The position numbers were made by a program, and so were the translations under genes. From positions 1 through 64,000 of the forward strand of contig JAIXSE010000010.1 of NCBI GenBank assembly GCA_027484825.1: 64,000 bases of DNA. Direction: 5' to 3'. Source of the stretch: Rubrivivax sp. Lineage in GTDB: Bacteria > Pseudomonadota > Gammaproteobacteria > Burkholderiales > Burkholderiaceae_C. The notes beneath the pieces were generated by a model. That model was not told the DNA's origin and ran no database searches. It saw nothing but the letters and a program-made list of their open reading frames with translations. Of this stretch, positions 48,130 through 56,397 are shown in pieces. Every line of letters starts with the position of its first letter. The stretch's first letter is position 1.

Positions 48130-49034
48130 AGATCGCGATGAACGTCCGGAACGCCGACAACATCAGCGGCAGCGGCAGCGGCGGCACCAGCAGTGACAGA
48201 GGCAGCGGCAGTGGGAGCGACAGAGGCAACGGCATGAGCGGGCGTGACCGAGCCACCGCCTACGCCTACACCGGCGGCAAAGCGTTCGACCCGAGCCTGC
48301 CCTGCGTGGTGTTCATCCACGGCGCCCTGCATGACCACAGCGTCTGGACCCTGCTGGCGCGGTTCCTGGCGCATCATGGTCATGCGGTGCTGGCGGTGGA
48401 CCTGCCCGGCCATGGCCGCAGCGACGGCCCGCCCCTGGCGGATGTGGAATCCCTGGGCGGCTGGGTGCTGGACCTGATGAGCGCCGTGGGCGTGGAAAGC
48501 GCCGCGCTGGTCGGGCATTCCATGGGCTCGCTGATTGCGCTGGAGGCCGCCGCCCAGGCGCCGACACGATGCTCCCGCCTGGTGATGGTGGGCACCGCCT
48601 GGCCGATGAAAGTCAGCGAGTCGCTGCTGAACACGGCGCGAGACCAACCGGATCAGGCCATGGCGATGGTCAACGCCTTTTCGCATTCAACGCTGGCCGC
48701 CAAGCCCTCCCACCCCGGACCCGGCGTGTGGCTGCATGGGGCCAATCTGGCGCTGATGCGGCGGACCCAAGCCCGCGGCGCGGCGCACGGCAACCTCTTC
48801 CTGCATGACTTCCAGGTCTGCGACCGCTATGCAGGCGCCCCGGCGGCCGCAGAGCGGGTGCAGGCGCCCGCCCACTTGATCCTGGGCGCCAAGGATGTCA
48901 TGACACCGCCTAAAGCTGCGCGGCAACTGGCAGAACTGCTGTCCGCCCAGGTCCGCACCCTGCCCGCCGGGCACTCGCTGATGACCGAAGCGCCAGAAGC
49001 ATTGCTGGCGGCGGTGCGGGCGGCGTTGGCATGA
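48126..49034 (+). CDS. Alpha/beta hydrolase
   Basis: 302 residues. VVFIHGALHDHSVWTLLARF is the oxyanion loop, AALVGHSMGSLIALEAAA the nucleophile elbow (Ser), and the late region DVMTPP with AGHSLMTEAP holds Asp and His. The substrate is unknown; coupling to the sulfhydrylase (ATGA) suggests a related role, or only operon convenience. The first 36 residues are Gly/Ser/Asp/Arg repeats encoded by GGCAGC-type repeats. ATG 48234 (MSGRDRATAYAYTGG), with AGAGG 6 bases before it, may be the true start. Confidence 0.88.
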   Translation: MKIAMNVRNADNISGSGSGGTSSDRGSGSGSDRGNGMSGRDRATAYAYTGGKAFDPSLPCVVFIHGALHDHSVWTLLARFLAHHGHAVLAVDLPGHGRSDGPPLADVESLGGWVLDLMSAVGVESAALVGHSMGSLIALEAAAQAPTRCSRLVMVGTAWPMKVSESLLNTARDQPDQAMAMVNAFSHSTLAAKPSHPGPGVWLHGANLALMRRTQARGAAHGNLFLHDFQVCDRYAGAPAAAERVQAPAHLILGAKDVMTPPKAARQLAELLSAQVRTLPAGHSLMTEAPEALLAAVRAALA

Positions 49035-49073
49035 CCCGTGGCCTCAAGCGATGGCCGCGCGTTGAATATGCGC

Positions 49074-49111
49074 TGGCCACGCGCTGACCACCCGTTCACC
49101 ACGCGTGACCA
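49074..49111. repeat. Imperfect 11-bp tandem repeat after the hydrolase
   Basis: Near-copies of GACCACGCGCT, such as CCACGCGCTGACCACCCGTT and CACCACGCGTGACCACGC, lie head to tail 40 bases after the hydrolase stop. Confidence 0.6.
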
Positions 49112-49150
49112 CGCTTTGCCAGTACGCTTTGAACTCCATCGAACGCCGTC

Positions 49151-49735
49151 ATGCACAGCTCGACCTCAACCCCGCCTCCCATGATCATCGGCCCCAACAC
49201 CGCCCTCGAGTTCTCCTATGACGAGGGCTGCAAGCACGCCTACTTCACGGTGGAGTTGCTGAACCTGAAGAGCCGCAAGCGCGTCAGTGTCAACGTCCCG
49301 CTGCGGATCTCGGCGGCAGAGCTGGAGAAGAAGCTGACCACGCTGGTCGCGGAAAGACGGGGAGCGGCTGTCTTGTCAACGGCGATCGTGGAGGACCACG
49401 TCCGTCTCTATCAGGCCAATCTGTATTACCTGCGGACGCTGATGCACGACGCAGGGCTGCACGAGACCGTTCTGAGCCTGCTGGAGTGGTATGCGCGCAG
49501 CTTCACCGTGGCTCTGGCCTGGCTGTTGGCCTCCTCGCCGGAGGTGGCCGATGAGATCGAGCGATCCGCCCCCATGAAGGAGGGCAGCGACGTGCTGGCG
49601 TCCGCGATGAATCTGGCGCGGGCCCTCAAGCCAGCGGCCGCCTCCAGCAGCCCTGACTTGCCCGGGTCTAGCGCTGGCAATGGGGCTGGAGCTGGAGCTG
49701 GAGCTGGAGCTGGGGCTGGGGCTGGGGCTGCGTAA
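49151..49735 (+). CDS. Unknown protein with Gly-Ala tail
   Basis: 194 residues, not recognised. It has an N-terminal beta-rich part (TALEFSYDEGCKHAYFTVEL and KSRKRVSVNVPLRISAAELE), then a helical domain of about 90 residues (DHVRLYQANLYYLRTLMHDA with TVLSLLEWYARSFTVALAWL). The C terminus is a Gly-Ala/Ser tail from a GGAGCT hexamer repeat. No membrane segment or signal peptide. Good codon bias suggests it is expressed. A hairpin follows the stop, and the next gene is convergent. Confidence 0.7.
   Translation: MHSSTSTPPPMIIGPNTALEFSYDEGCKHAYFTVELLNLKSRKRVSVNVPLRISAAELEKKLTTLVAERRGAAVLSTAIVEDHVRLYQANLYYLRTLMHDAGLHETVLSLLEWYARSFTVALAWLLASSPEVADEIERSAPMKEGSDVLASAMNLARALKPAAASSSPDLPGSSAGNGAGAGAGAGAGAGAGAA
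49681..49732. repeat. GGAGCT/GGGGCT hexanucleotide repeat, about eight units
   Basis: Tandem copies of GGAGCT flanked by GGGGCT copies encode (Gly-Ala)n at the end of the preceding gene. A multiple of three, so copy-number changes preserve frame. Confidence 0.9.
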
Positions 49736-49742
49736 TCGAAAG

Positions 49743-49772
49743 ACCGAGGCCAGGAACAGGCCTGGCTCGGTT
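49743..49772 (+). terminator. Probable hairpin between convergent genes
   Basis: ACCGAGGCCAGG pairs with CCTGGCTCGGT with one bulged base. There is no strong T-run, so it may act as a bidirectional weak terminator. Confidence 0.45.
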
Positions 49773-49828
49773 GGGCGGTGCTGAGCCCGGCCTAAGCCCA
49801 GCGTATGGCCGAATCCAAGCGCCGGGGC

Positions 49829-50776
49829 TTACCCCGCCGCCACCGCCGACTTGAGCGATGCCAGCATGTCATCGACCATCTTGTCCAGGTCGTACTGGAG
49901 TTTCCAACCCCAGTCCCGCTGTGCCACCGTGTCGTCAATGGCCTGCGGCCAGCTCGCGGCGATCTGCTGACGGAAGTCGGGCGCGTAGTCGATGCTGAAG
50001 TCCGGAATGTGCCGGCGGATGGAAGCGGCAATCTGCGCCGGGGTGAAGCTCACGCCGGCCAGGTTGTAGCTGCCCCATTCGGTGATGCGCTCGGCCGGGG
50101 CTTCCATCAACTCCAGGGTGGCCCGCAGAGCGTCCGGCATGTACATCATCGGCAGGGCCTGGTCTTCCCGCAGGAAGCAGGTGTAGCGGCCATGCTTGAG
50201 CGCTTCGTGGAAGATCTCGACGGCGTAGTCGGTGGTGCCGCCACCGGGTGGCGTCTTCCAGCTGATCAGGCCCGGATACCGAAGGCTGCGCACATCCACG
50301 CCGTGGTTGGCGTGATACCAGCGGCACCAGCCCTCCCCCGCCAGCTTGGACACGCCATACACCGTGGTCGGGTCCATGACCGTGGTCTGCGGCGTGCCGA
50401 CCTTGGGTGTCTGCGGGCCAAAGGCCGCGATGGAGCTGGGCCAGAACACCCGGTCCAGCTTCACCGTGCGGGCCAGCTCCAGCACATTGAGCAGGCCCTT
50501 CATGTTCAGGTCCCAGGCCCACATCGGATGCTTTTCACCGGTGGCGGACAGGGCCGCGGCCAGGTGGTAGATCTGCGTGATGCCGTGACGCTTGACGACG
50601 GCCGACAGCGCCGCGCCGTCGGTCACGTCCAGCATTTCGTGGGTCAGGTAGGGCACCCGGCCTTGCGGGGCCACGTCGCTGGTGATGACGTTGGCATTGC
50701 CGTGGCGCTGGGCCAGCTCCACCGCCAGTTCGGAACCGATCTGGCCATTGGCCCCGATCAACAAAATCTTGGTCAT
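49829..50776 (-). CDS. L-threonine 3-dehydrogenase-like, SDR/epimerase type
   Basis: 315 residues. The NAD-binding GANGQIGSELAVELAQRHG opens the Rossmann fold. YHLAAALSATGEKHP and the catalytic YGVSKLAGEGW (Tyr-x3-Lys) follow, with FWPSSIAAFGP before it. This is the short-chain type threonine dehydrogenase, distinct from the zinc-dependent E. coli Tdh. It gives 2-amino-3-ketobutyrate, the Kbl substrate, and Kbl is encoded just upstream. ATG 50776 is preferred; a frame to 50845 lies in the intergenic gap. Confidence 0.85.
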   Translation of the reverse strand: MTKILLIGANGQIGSELAVELAQRHGNANVITSDVAPQGRVPYLTHEMLDVTDGAALSAVVKRHGITQIYHLAAALSATGEKHPMWAWDLNMKGLLNVLELARTVKLDRVFWPSSIAAFGPQTPKVGTPQTTVMDPTTVYGVSKLAGEGWCRWYHANHGVDVRSLRYPGLISWKTPPGGGTTDYAVEIFHEALKHGRYTCFLREDQALPMMYMPDALRATLELMEAPAERITEWGSYNLAGVSFTPAQIAASIRRHIPDFSIDYAPDFRQQIAASWPQAIDDTVAQRDWGWKLQYDLDKMVDDMLASLKSAVAAG

Positions 50777-50873
50777 TGCTGCTCTTGTAAATCGCTTGTG
50801 CCGAGCGGCCGCGGGACCGACCGAGGCACGGCGCCCTGGCGCCATGCACGGTCCACAGCGGCCATCATCGGCT

Positions 50874-52097
50874 TTACTTCACCAGGCCCAGCTCACGCCC
50901 GGCCTGGGCGAAGGCGGCCACCGCCTTCTCCAGATGCTCACGCTCATGCACCGCGGAAATCTGCACCCGCACCCGGGCCTGTTCCTTCGGAACGACCGGA
51001 TAGAAGAAGCCGACCGCATACACGCCCAGCTCCAGCAGACGGGCGCTGAGCTGCTGGGCCTTGACCGCATCGAACACCATGATGGGCACGATGGGGTGGG
51101 TGCCCGGCTTGATCTGGAAACCCGCCTGCTGGATGGCTTCACGGAAGTAGGTCGTGTTGGTTTCCAGCTTGTCGCGCAGGGCGGTGCTGGCTTCCAGCAG
51201 ATCCAGCACAGCAAGCGAAGCACCGACGATGCTGGGGGCCACGGTGTTGGAGAACAGATAAGGACGCGAGCGCTGGCGCAGCAGTTCGATCACTTCCTTG
51301 CGGCCCGTGGTGAAGCCGCCGGAAGCGCCGCCCAGGGCCTTGCCCAGCGTGCCGGTGATGATGTCGACCTGCCCATAGACACCGCGATGCTCATGCGTGC
51401 CGCGCCCCGTCTTGCCCATGAAGCCGCTGGCATGGCATTCGTCAATGCCCAGCAGAGCGCCGTGGCGGTGGGTGATTTCGCGGATCTTGTCGAGCTGGGC
51501 GATGGTGCCGTCCATGGAGAACACACCGTCGGTGAAGACCAGCACATGGCGGGCGCCAGCCTGCCGGGCTTCGACCAGTTGACGCTCCAGGTCGGCCATG
51601 TCGTTGTGCTTGTAGCGGTAGCGCTTGGCCTTGCAGAGGCGAATGCCGTCGATGATGGAGGCGTGATTCAGCTCGTCGCTGACGATCGCGTCCTGCTCGC
51701 CCAGCAGCGGCTCGAACAGACCGCCGTTGGCATCAAACGCAGCGGCGTAGAGGATGGTGTCCTCGGTGCCCAGGAATCGGGCCAGTCGCTGTTCCAGTTC
51801 CTTGTGGATGTCCTGGGTGCCGCAGATGAACCGGACCGACGACAGGCCATAACCATGGGTGCGAAGCGCCTCATGGGCCGCCTCCAGCACCTGCGGATGG
51901 GCCGACAGACCCAGGTAGTTGTTGGCGCACAGGTTGATCACTTCCCGCCCGTCGCGGGTGGTCACCACCGCCCCCTGCGGGCTGGTGATGATGCGCTCGT
52001 TCTTGTAGAGACCCGCCTCGCGGATGCCTTGCAGCTCGGCCTGCAGGTGGCGGTAAAAATCTTCGGTGGAGGGGGTCTGAGAAGCCTGGGTGGTCAT
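50874..52097 (-). CDS. kbl: Glycine C-acetyltransferase (2-amino-3-ketobutyrate CoA ligase)
   Basis: 407 residues of the alpha-oxoamine synthase family (BioF, HemA relatives). EVINLCANNYLGLSAHPQVL, SVRFICGTQDIHKELEQRL, HASIIDGIRLCKAKRYRYKH and the PLP Lys region DIITGTLGKALGGASGGF are all present. It splits 2-amino-3-ketobutyrate with CoA to glycine and acetyl-CoA. Works with the adjacent dehydrogenase. AGGAG precedes ATG 52097. The 140-base divergent gap holds repeated GTTAWATCGAAC sites. Confidence 0.95.
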   Translation of the reverse strand: MTTQASQTPSTEDFYRHLQAELQGIREAGLYKNERIITSPQGAVVTTRDGREVINLCANNYLGLSAHPQVLEAAHEALRTHGYGLSSVRFICGTQDIHKELEQRLARFLGTEDTILYAAAFDANGGLFEPLLGEQDAIVSDELNHASIIDGIRLCKAKRYRYKHNDMADLERQLVEARQAGARHVLVFTDGVFSMDGTIAQLDKIREITHRHGALLGIDECHASGFMGKTGRGTHEHRGVYGQVDIITGTLGKALGGASGGFTTGRKEVIELLRQRSRPYLFSNTVAPSIVGASLAVLDLLEASTALRDKLETNTTYFREAIQQAGFQIKPGTHPIVPIMVFDAVKAQQLSARLLELGVYAVGFFYPVVPKEQARVRVQISAVHEREHLEKAVAAFAQAGRELGLVK

Positions 52098-52131
52098 GCG
52101 GGGAGCTCCTGCGGCACAATCCGCGAAATCC

Positions 52132-52161
52132 GTTAAATCGAACGTGTTCGTTATATCGAAC
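52132..52161. promoter_or_regulatory. Direct and inverted repeats in the kbl/XRE intergenic region
   Basis: GTTAAATCGAAC (52132-52143) and GTTATATCGAAC (52150-52161) are direct repeats 18 bases apart. Between them lies CGAACGTGTTCG (5-bp arms), and TTCGTTATATCGAA overlaps the second. A likely operator for the XRE-cupin regulator or another factor. Confidence 0.55.
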
Positions 52162-52237
52162 AGCTGTGCAGTATCAAGGAATCAATGTGGCGGGTCAAGG
52201 TGGTGAGTCACCCGGGCCTGCGCGATGTCAGTGAGCC

Positions 52238-52816
52238 ATGTCCGCCATTCCGTCAGAAAAGTTGGAACCCCCGCGCGTTGGCGCCACCTTGCAGGCTTTG
52301 CGCCAGGCGCAGGGGCTATCGCTGGACGAACTGTCACGGCGGGCCGGCGTCTCCAAGTCGATGCTCTCGCAAATTGAGCGGAATCAGGCCAATCCCACAG
52401 TGGCGGTGGTGTGGCGGCTGGCCAATGCGCTGCGGGTGGAACTGTCCGAGTTGCTGGGCGGGGAACGTCCGGCGGCACCGCCGATTGAGGTGGTGGCCGC
52501 CCATGCAACGCCCGGGCTCTCCAGTCCGGACGGGCTGTGCCGGCTGCGGATCCTGGGGCCGATTGAGCTGGCCGGGCAGTTCGAGTGGTATGAACTGACG
52601 GTGCAGCCGGGAGGCGCGCTGGAATCCGAAGCCCATGAGCCGGGGTCGCGGGAACACCTGAGTGTGCTGAGTGGCGAACTGGAAGTGTCGGCCGGCGGCA
52701 GTCGGCAGCAGGTGAAGGCGGGTGAGACCGCCCGTTATGCCGTGGACGGCGCCCATGCCATCCGCAATGTCGGCAAAAAAGCCGCGACGGCCATGCTGGC
52801 GGTGCTGCACGCTTAA
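52238..52816 (+). CDS. XRE-cupin transcriptional regulator
   Basis: 192 residues. The XRE HTH is LQALRQAQGLSLDELSRRAG followed by VSKSMLSQIERNQANPTVAV. The C-terminal cupin has EWYELTVQPGGALESEAHEP, REHLSVLSGELEVSAGG and YAVDGAHAIRNVG. This domain pair is common in regulators of amino acid or polyamine catabolism. Being divergent to kbl-tdh, it probably controls threonine breakdown (inference), binding the repeated sites in the gap. Confidence 0.9.
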   Translation: MSAIPSEKLEPPRVGATLQALRQAQGLSLDELSRRAGVSKSMLSQIERNQANPTVAVVWRLANALRVELSELLGGERPAAPPIEVVAAHATPGLSSPDGLCRLRILGPIELAGQFEWYELTVQPGGALESEAHEPGSREHLSVLSGELEVSAGGSRQQVKAGETARYAVDGAHAIRNVGKKAATAMLAVLHA

Positions 52817-52822
52817 CGCTCT

Positions 52823-52839
52823 CAGAACACTACGTTCTG
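52823..52839. other. Small inverted repeat after the regulator
   Basis: CAGAAC-ACTAC-GTTCTG, a perfect 6-bp stem a few bases after the stop. Possibly a weak terminator; no clear T-run. Confidence 0.4.
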
Positions 52840-52911
52840 TTACCAACCTCCAGCCTCGATCCGATCAGAATCGTGACCGAGAGAGAGGGAGCGTTTCAGG
52901 TAGTTCTATTG

Positions 52912-53268
52912 ATGCAACAACGCTCACTGAAGTCCGTCCCCGTTTCTGAGCCCACCGAGGATCAGCCCACTTCCCCCACCAGCATCCGCCCCGCGCCGGA
53001 CGACCAGTTGCAGAAACTGGCCATGCTCGAAGGTTCCGCACGCCTTCGGGTGGCGGAGCAGCGCGTGCGTCACGGCCTGGAAGATCCGGCCATCCGCGTG
53101 CAGCCGTCTGCGGCCGCCGTGCTTCACACCGCGCGGCACATGCGTGACTCCGGCAGCGGCTTTGGGACCGACAAGGCCAAGGGCAAGGCCACACGACTGC
53201 GCCTGTTCCTGCTCCTCGTGGCCGCCCTGCTGCTGGGCAGTGCCGCGGCCCTGCACTGGCTGCGCTGA
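52912..53268 (+). CDS. Small tail-anchored protein, unknown function
   Basis: 118 residues, not recognised. It is a Pro/Ser/Thr-rich, Ala/Arg-rich soluble part (SVPVSEPTEDQPTSPTSIRP and LQKLAMLEGSARLRVAEQRV) with a single C-terminal membrane segment LRLFLLLVAALLLGSAAALH, typical of a tail-anchored protein. The start is uncertain: ATG 52912 is taken, but GTG 52873 in the same frame has a purine-rich run after it. It stands between the regulator and the PTP-like gene with no obvious partner. Confidence 0.55.
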   Translation: MQQRSLKSVPVSEPTEDQPTSPTSIRPAPDDQLQKLAMLEGSARLRVAEQRVRHGLEDPAIRVQPSAAAVLHTARHMRDSGSGFGTDKAKGKATRLRLFLLLVAALLLGSAAALHWLR

Positions 53269-53396
53269 CATCCCGGGCAGTCGAGGAAGTCAAGGAAGTC
53301 GAATTCGGTCAAGTTTGACGGACACCCCGGTGCGTGATTGCCAACTGAAAACCCATTCGTTTGCACCAATGAGTCTCTATCCTCTGAGGATGACTC

Positions 53397-54392
53397 ATGA
53401 ATCCGCTCTCGTTCCTCCGGTCCGTGTTCACGCCTTCCACCGCCACGCCAGCGCCGAAGGCTTCTCCTGCACCGGCCCGGCTGCTGGCACCGCCCGGCAG
53501 TGAGCAGGATCGCAAGCTGTGGGCCGCGCAGTTGACCGACGCCTGGCGCCTGGTCGGCGAGCTGGACCAGGCACTGCCGCCCAGCCATTCGGCAGACATC
53601 GCCACCAATGGGCTTCCGCGGCACCCCCATACCCGCCTTCAGCCGCAGCCCGGCGCGGGCAGTGAGGCCCATGTGCCGATGAATGCCCATCAAGTGGGCG
53701 CGCGCAGCATCGCGATGGACCGGGTCGACAGTCCGGCCTCCGCCGCGTTCGCGGCCCTGTGCCTGCAAAAAGACGTGCGTGCGGTGATGGATCTGAGCGC
53801 GCTCGACGCACCCGGCCGCAGTTGCATGAAAAGCAACGCGCCTTGGGTGAAGGGAGATACGCGGATTGAATTTCGGTGCCGCATGGCGCCGAACGGTTTT
53901 CCCATCGAAGCGAGGACCACCGTGGACGGTCAGCCTGCCACCGAACGGCAGGTGGGCGTCTACATGGCCATCAACGGGCAACCCCGGTTGCCGCGGGACG
54001 AGCGCAGCCGCCCCGACTGGAACAACGGCGCCGACCCGGCAGGCACGGTGATGGACTGGGTTCGCCTGCCGATGGACAGCCGCCGCGCGGTGTCTCCCAG
54101 AACACTGCTGGCGCTCAGCGCAAAGGCCGACGCGCTCGGCGGCGACTCGGGCACCTGTGTCTTCCAGAGTGCGGACGGTGGTCGCCTCGCGGGCCTCTGC
54201 GCCGTGGCCCACGACCTGTACCGGGCGCTCCGGATGCCGCAAGGCCGGGGCGCGACGCTGCTGGACACGGTGATGGAGTCCTGCCTGCGAGGGCGCGCGA
54301 ATGTGAGCCATGGTCTGCTCACTTCGCCGGAAGATGTGGCCTCGCTCATCGCGATGGCGCGGCTCATCGAGCAGGAGCGCCAGCCCACCTGA
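53397..54392 (+). CDS. Predicted pseudophosphatase: PTP-like fold with Cys replaced by Gln
   Basis: 331 residues, no family I can assert. The order of motifs resembles a eukaryotic-type tyrosine phosphatase: AAFAALCLQKDVRAVMDLSA (as the fW...IVMLT core), MDWVRLPMDSRRAVSPRTLL in the place of the WPD loop, then GTCVFQSADGGRLAGLCAVA where VHCSAGVGRTG is expected. The P-loop Arg263 is kept, but the catalytic Cys is Gln257, so catalysis by the usual mechanism is impossible. An N-terminal basic Pro/Ala-rich tail (about 90 residues) would suit a secretion or targeting region. AGGATG lies 7 bases before the ATG. Its neighbours give no clue. Confidence 0.6.
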   Translation: MNPLSFLRSVFTPSTATPAPKASPAPARLLAPPGSEQDRKLWAAQLTDAWRLVGELDQALPPSHSADIATNGLPRHPHTRLQPQPGAGSEAHVPMNAHQVGARSIAMDRVDSPASAAFAALCLQKDVRAVMDLSALDAPGRSCMKSNAPWVKGDTRIEFRCRMAPNGFPIEARTTVDGQPATERQVGVYMAINGQPRLPRDERSRPDWNNGADPAGTVMDWVRLPMDSRRAVSPRTLLALSAKADALGGDSGTCVFQSADGGRLAGLCAVAHDLYRALRMPQGRGATLLDTVMESCLRGRANVSHGLLTSPEDVASLIAMARLIEQERQPT

Positions 54393-54547
54393 GGACCAAG
54401 GCGCTCATGGGCACAAGCCTAGCAACAGGGGGCCAGTGTGCCCCGTGCCCAGTGTCCAGTGCGCATCGCCCGGCGCCCGGCGCCCAGTGCGCATTACCGA
54501 TTGCGCAGTACCCACCGGGTGTTTGCGGCGGCTACTCGCTCAACCCC

Positions 54548-55786
54548 TCAACGCTGCATGACCGTGCGCAGCGTCAACTGATCCCACTGCGACCCCGCCC
54601 ACAGCGCGCCCAGGCTCTCGGTCCGTGCCAGCAGCAAGGTGCTGATCAGCGGCTCGGCCCGCGTGGCGGCGGGGTCGCACAGCAGCACCAGGCGCTGGGC
54701 CCCGTCCTCTTCCAGCCGCCCGACCCAGTCCAGGTCCAGCAACTGGTCCACCACCGGCTCGAGCTGCAGCGGGTCCACACAGAGCTGCTGCGACAGGGAC
54801 AGCATGGTCAGCCCGGTCTCCCCATTGGAGCGCGCAGTCTCCAGCTCCCGGAGAATGTCCAGGGCCAGTTCCAGCTGCATGCCCGGCGCTGAGCGACGCA
54901 CACTCACCCCGCCCGCCAGCGCCGGCGCATTGGCCGCCAGGATCGCGCCCAGCAGGACGATGGACCAGCCCACATAGATCCAGATCAGGAAGATGGGCAC
55001 CGCCGCAAACGCGCCATAAAGCGTCGAATAGGTCGGCACCTGCTTCACATACCAGGCCAGCGCCTGCTTGGCCAGATGAAAGGCGACCGCCACAAACCCT
55101 GCTCCCACCAGCGCATGCCGCCAGCGCACATCCGTGTTGGGCACGTAGTGGAACAGCGCGGCCATCGCCGCCCACAGCACCAGCAGGTCCACGCTGGACA
55201 GCAGCACCACCAGCCCGCGCGGCATGTTGTCCACCAGGTCCTTGCCGGTGGTGATGAGGTAACTCGTCAGGGTGAGGCTGCCGCCCAGCAGCAAGGGGCC
55301 CAGCGTCATCGCGGCCCAGTACACCAGCACCCGCTGCGCAATCGGCCGGGGACGCTTGACCCGCCAGATCTGGTTGAGGGTGCGGTCGATGGTCAGCATC
55401 AGCGACAGCGCCGTGACCGCCAGCACCACCAGACCCACCGCGCCCAGCCGGTTGGCCTTGGCGGCGAACTGCGTCAGCGAGCCCAGCACGGGGCGGGCAA
55501 TGTTGTCGGGCACCAGCGACTTCAGGAAGTACTTTTCCAGGGCGCCCTGGAAGGCGGAGAACATCGGGAAGGCGGTGAACAGCGCCAGGGCGACGGTCAG
55601 CAGCGGCACCAGCGAGATCAGCGTGGTGAAGGTCAGGCTGCCGGCGGTCAGGCCCAGTCGCTCCTCCCGAAAACGCTGCACGAAGATGCGAAACGTCTCC
55701 AGCCACGGCCAGCGCAGCAGGCTCTGCACCAACTCCCGAATCCCCTCTCGCCAGCCTTGTTCTGGCACACGCATCCTGATGTTCAT
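54548..55786 (-). CDS. YihY/BrkB-family inner membrane protein
   Basis: 412 residues. LGLTAGSLTFTTLISLVPLL, VGLVVLAVTALSLMLTIDRT with LNQIWRVKRPRP, and YGAFAAVPIFLIWIYVGWSI are conserved in the YihY (formerly RNase BN) family. Six membrane segments are followed by a 140-residue cytosolic tail resembling a winged helix. The function is unknown; it is not an RNase. ATG 55786 is taken; ATG 55774 is also possible, and a longer frame to 55978 overlaps the divergent gene. The divergent starts are about 19 bases apart. Confidence 0.9.
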   Translation of the reverse strand: MNIRMRVPEQGWREGIRELVQSLLRWPWLETFRIFVQRFREERLGLTAGSLTFTTLISLVPLLTVALALFTAFPMFSAFQGALEKYFLKSLVPDNIARPVLGSLTQFAAKANRLGAVGLVVLAVTALSLMLTIDRTLNQIWRVKRPRPIAQRVLVYWAAMTLGPLLLGGSLTLTSYLITTGKDLVDNMPRGLVVLLSSVDLLVLWAAMAALFHYVPNTDVRWRHALVGAGFVAVAFHLAKQALAWYVKQVPTYSTLYGAFAAVPIFLIWIYVGWSIVLLGAILAANAPALAGGVSVRRSAPGMQLELALDILRELETARSNGETGLTMLSLSQQLCVDPLQLEPVVDQLLDLDWVGRLEEDGAQRLVLLCDPAATRAEPLISTLLLARTESLGALWAGSQWDQLTLRTVMQR

Positions 55787-55805
55787 GGTGGCTATGATGC
55801 CAGCC

Positions 55806-56342
55806 ATGTCAAGTTTGCAAGCCCAGGCGCCGACCGGCGTCAGCGACACGGTCCTGCCCATACCTGCCCAGCGGCTCAGCCGCGGCGTGGCCTTGGGCGC
55901 CACGGTGGCGTTGATGCTGCTGTGTCTGGCCTGGGAAGCCTGGTGGCTGCCGGTGGGCCGGGGCACGCTGGCCCTCAAGGCCCTGCCCTTGCTGCTGCCG
56001 TTGCCGGGCCTGTGGCGCTACCGGCTCTACACCTTCCGGGCGCTCAGCCTCTTCGTCTGGCTGTATGCGACAGAAGGTCTGGTGCGGGCCACCTCCGAGC
56101 CCGGTCTGGGTGCCCTGCTGGCCACGGCCGAGGTGCTGCTGTCGGTGGTGATCTTCGTGGCCTGCGCGCTGCATGTGCGGCAGCGTCTGGGCCGGGCACG
56201 GGCGCTGGTGGCATCGTCAGGCGCAGCCTCAGCCGCAGCGACGCCGGCGGGCTTGTCCGGGGCGGGGGACGGTGCAGGGCCGCCGGAGACTTCAGCGGCA
56301 GCCCCTGCCGCAACCGCACCCGCGGGCCTGCCTCCCCATTGA
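55806..56342 (+). CDS. DUF2069-like membrane protein
   Basis: 178 residues with four membrane segments: GATVALMLLCLAWEAWWLP, LALKALPLLLPLPGLWRYRL with YTFRALSLFVWLYATEGLVR, and AEVLLSVVIFVACALHVRQR. The pattern with YRL and E-GLVRA is typical of the DUF2069 family, of unknown role. ATGs at 55794 and 55797 are alternative starts. The last 45 residues are Ala/Gly/Pro-rich. Divergent from the YihY-like gene and 55 bases before the oxidase. Confidence 0.8.
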   Translation: MSSLQAQAPTGVSDTVLPIPAQRLSRGVALGATVALMLLCLAWEAWWLPVGRGTLALKALPLLLPLPGLWRYRLYTFRALSLFVWLYATEGLVRATSEPGLGALLATAEVLLSVVIFVACALHVRQRLGRARALVASSGAASAAATPAGLSGAGDGAGPPETSAAAPAATAPAGLPPH

Positions 56343-56397
56343 GTCCCGACCAAGAGGAGGCCCGGCGCCCGGGGGACGCGTTCCAAAGGATTCCAGC

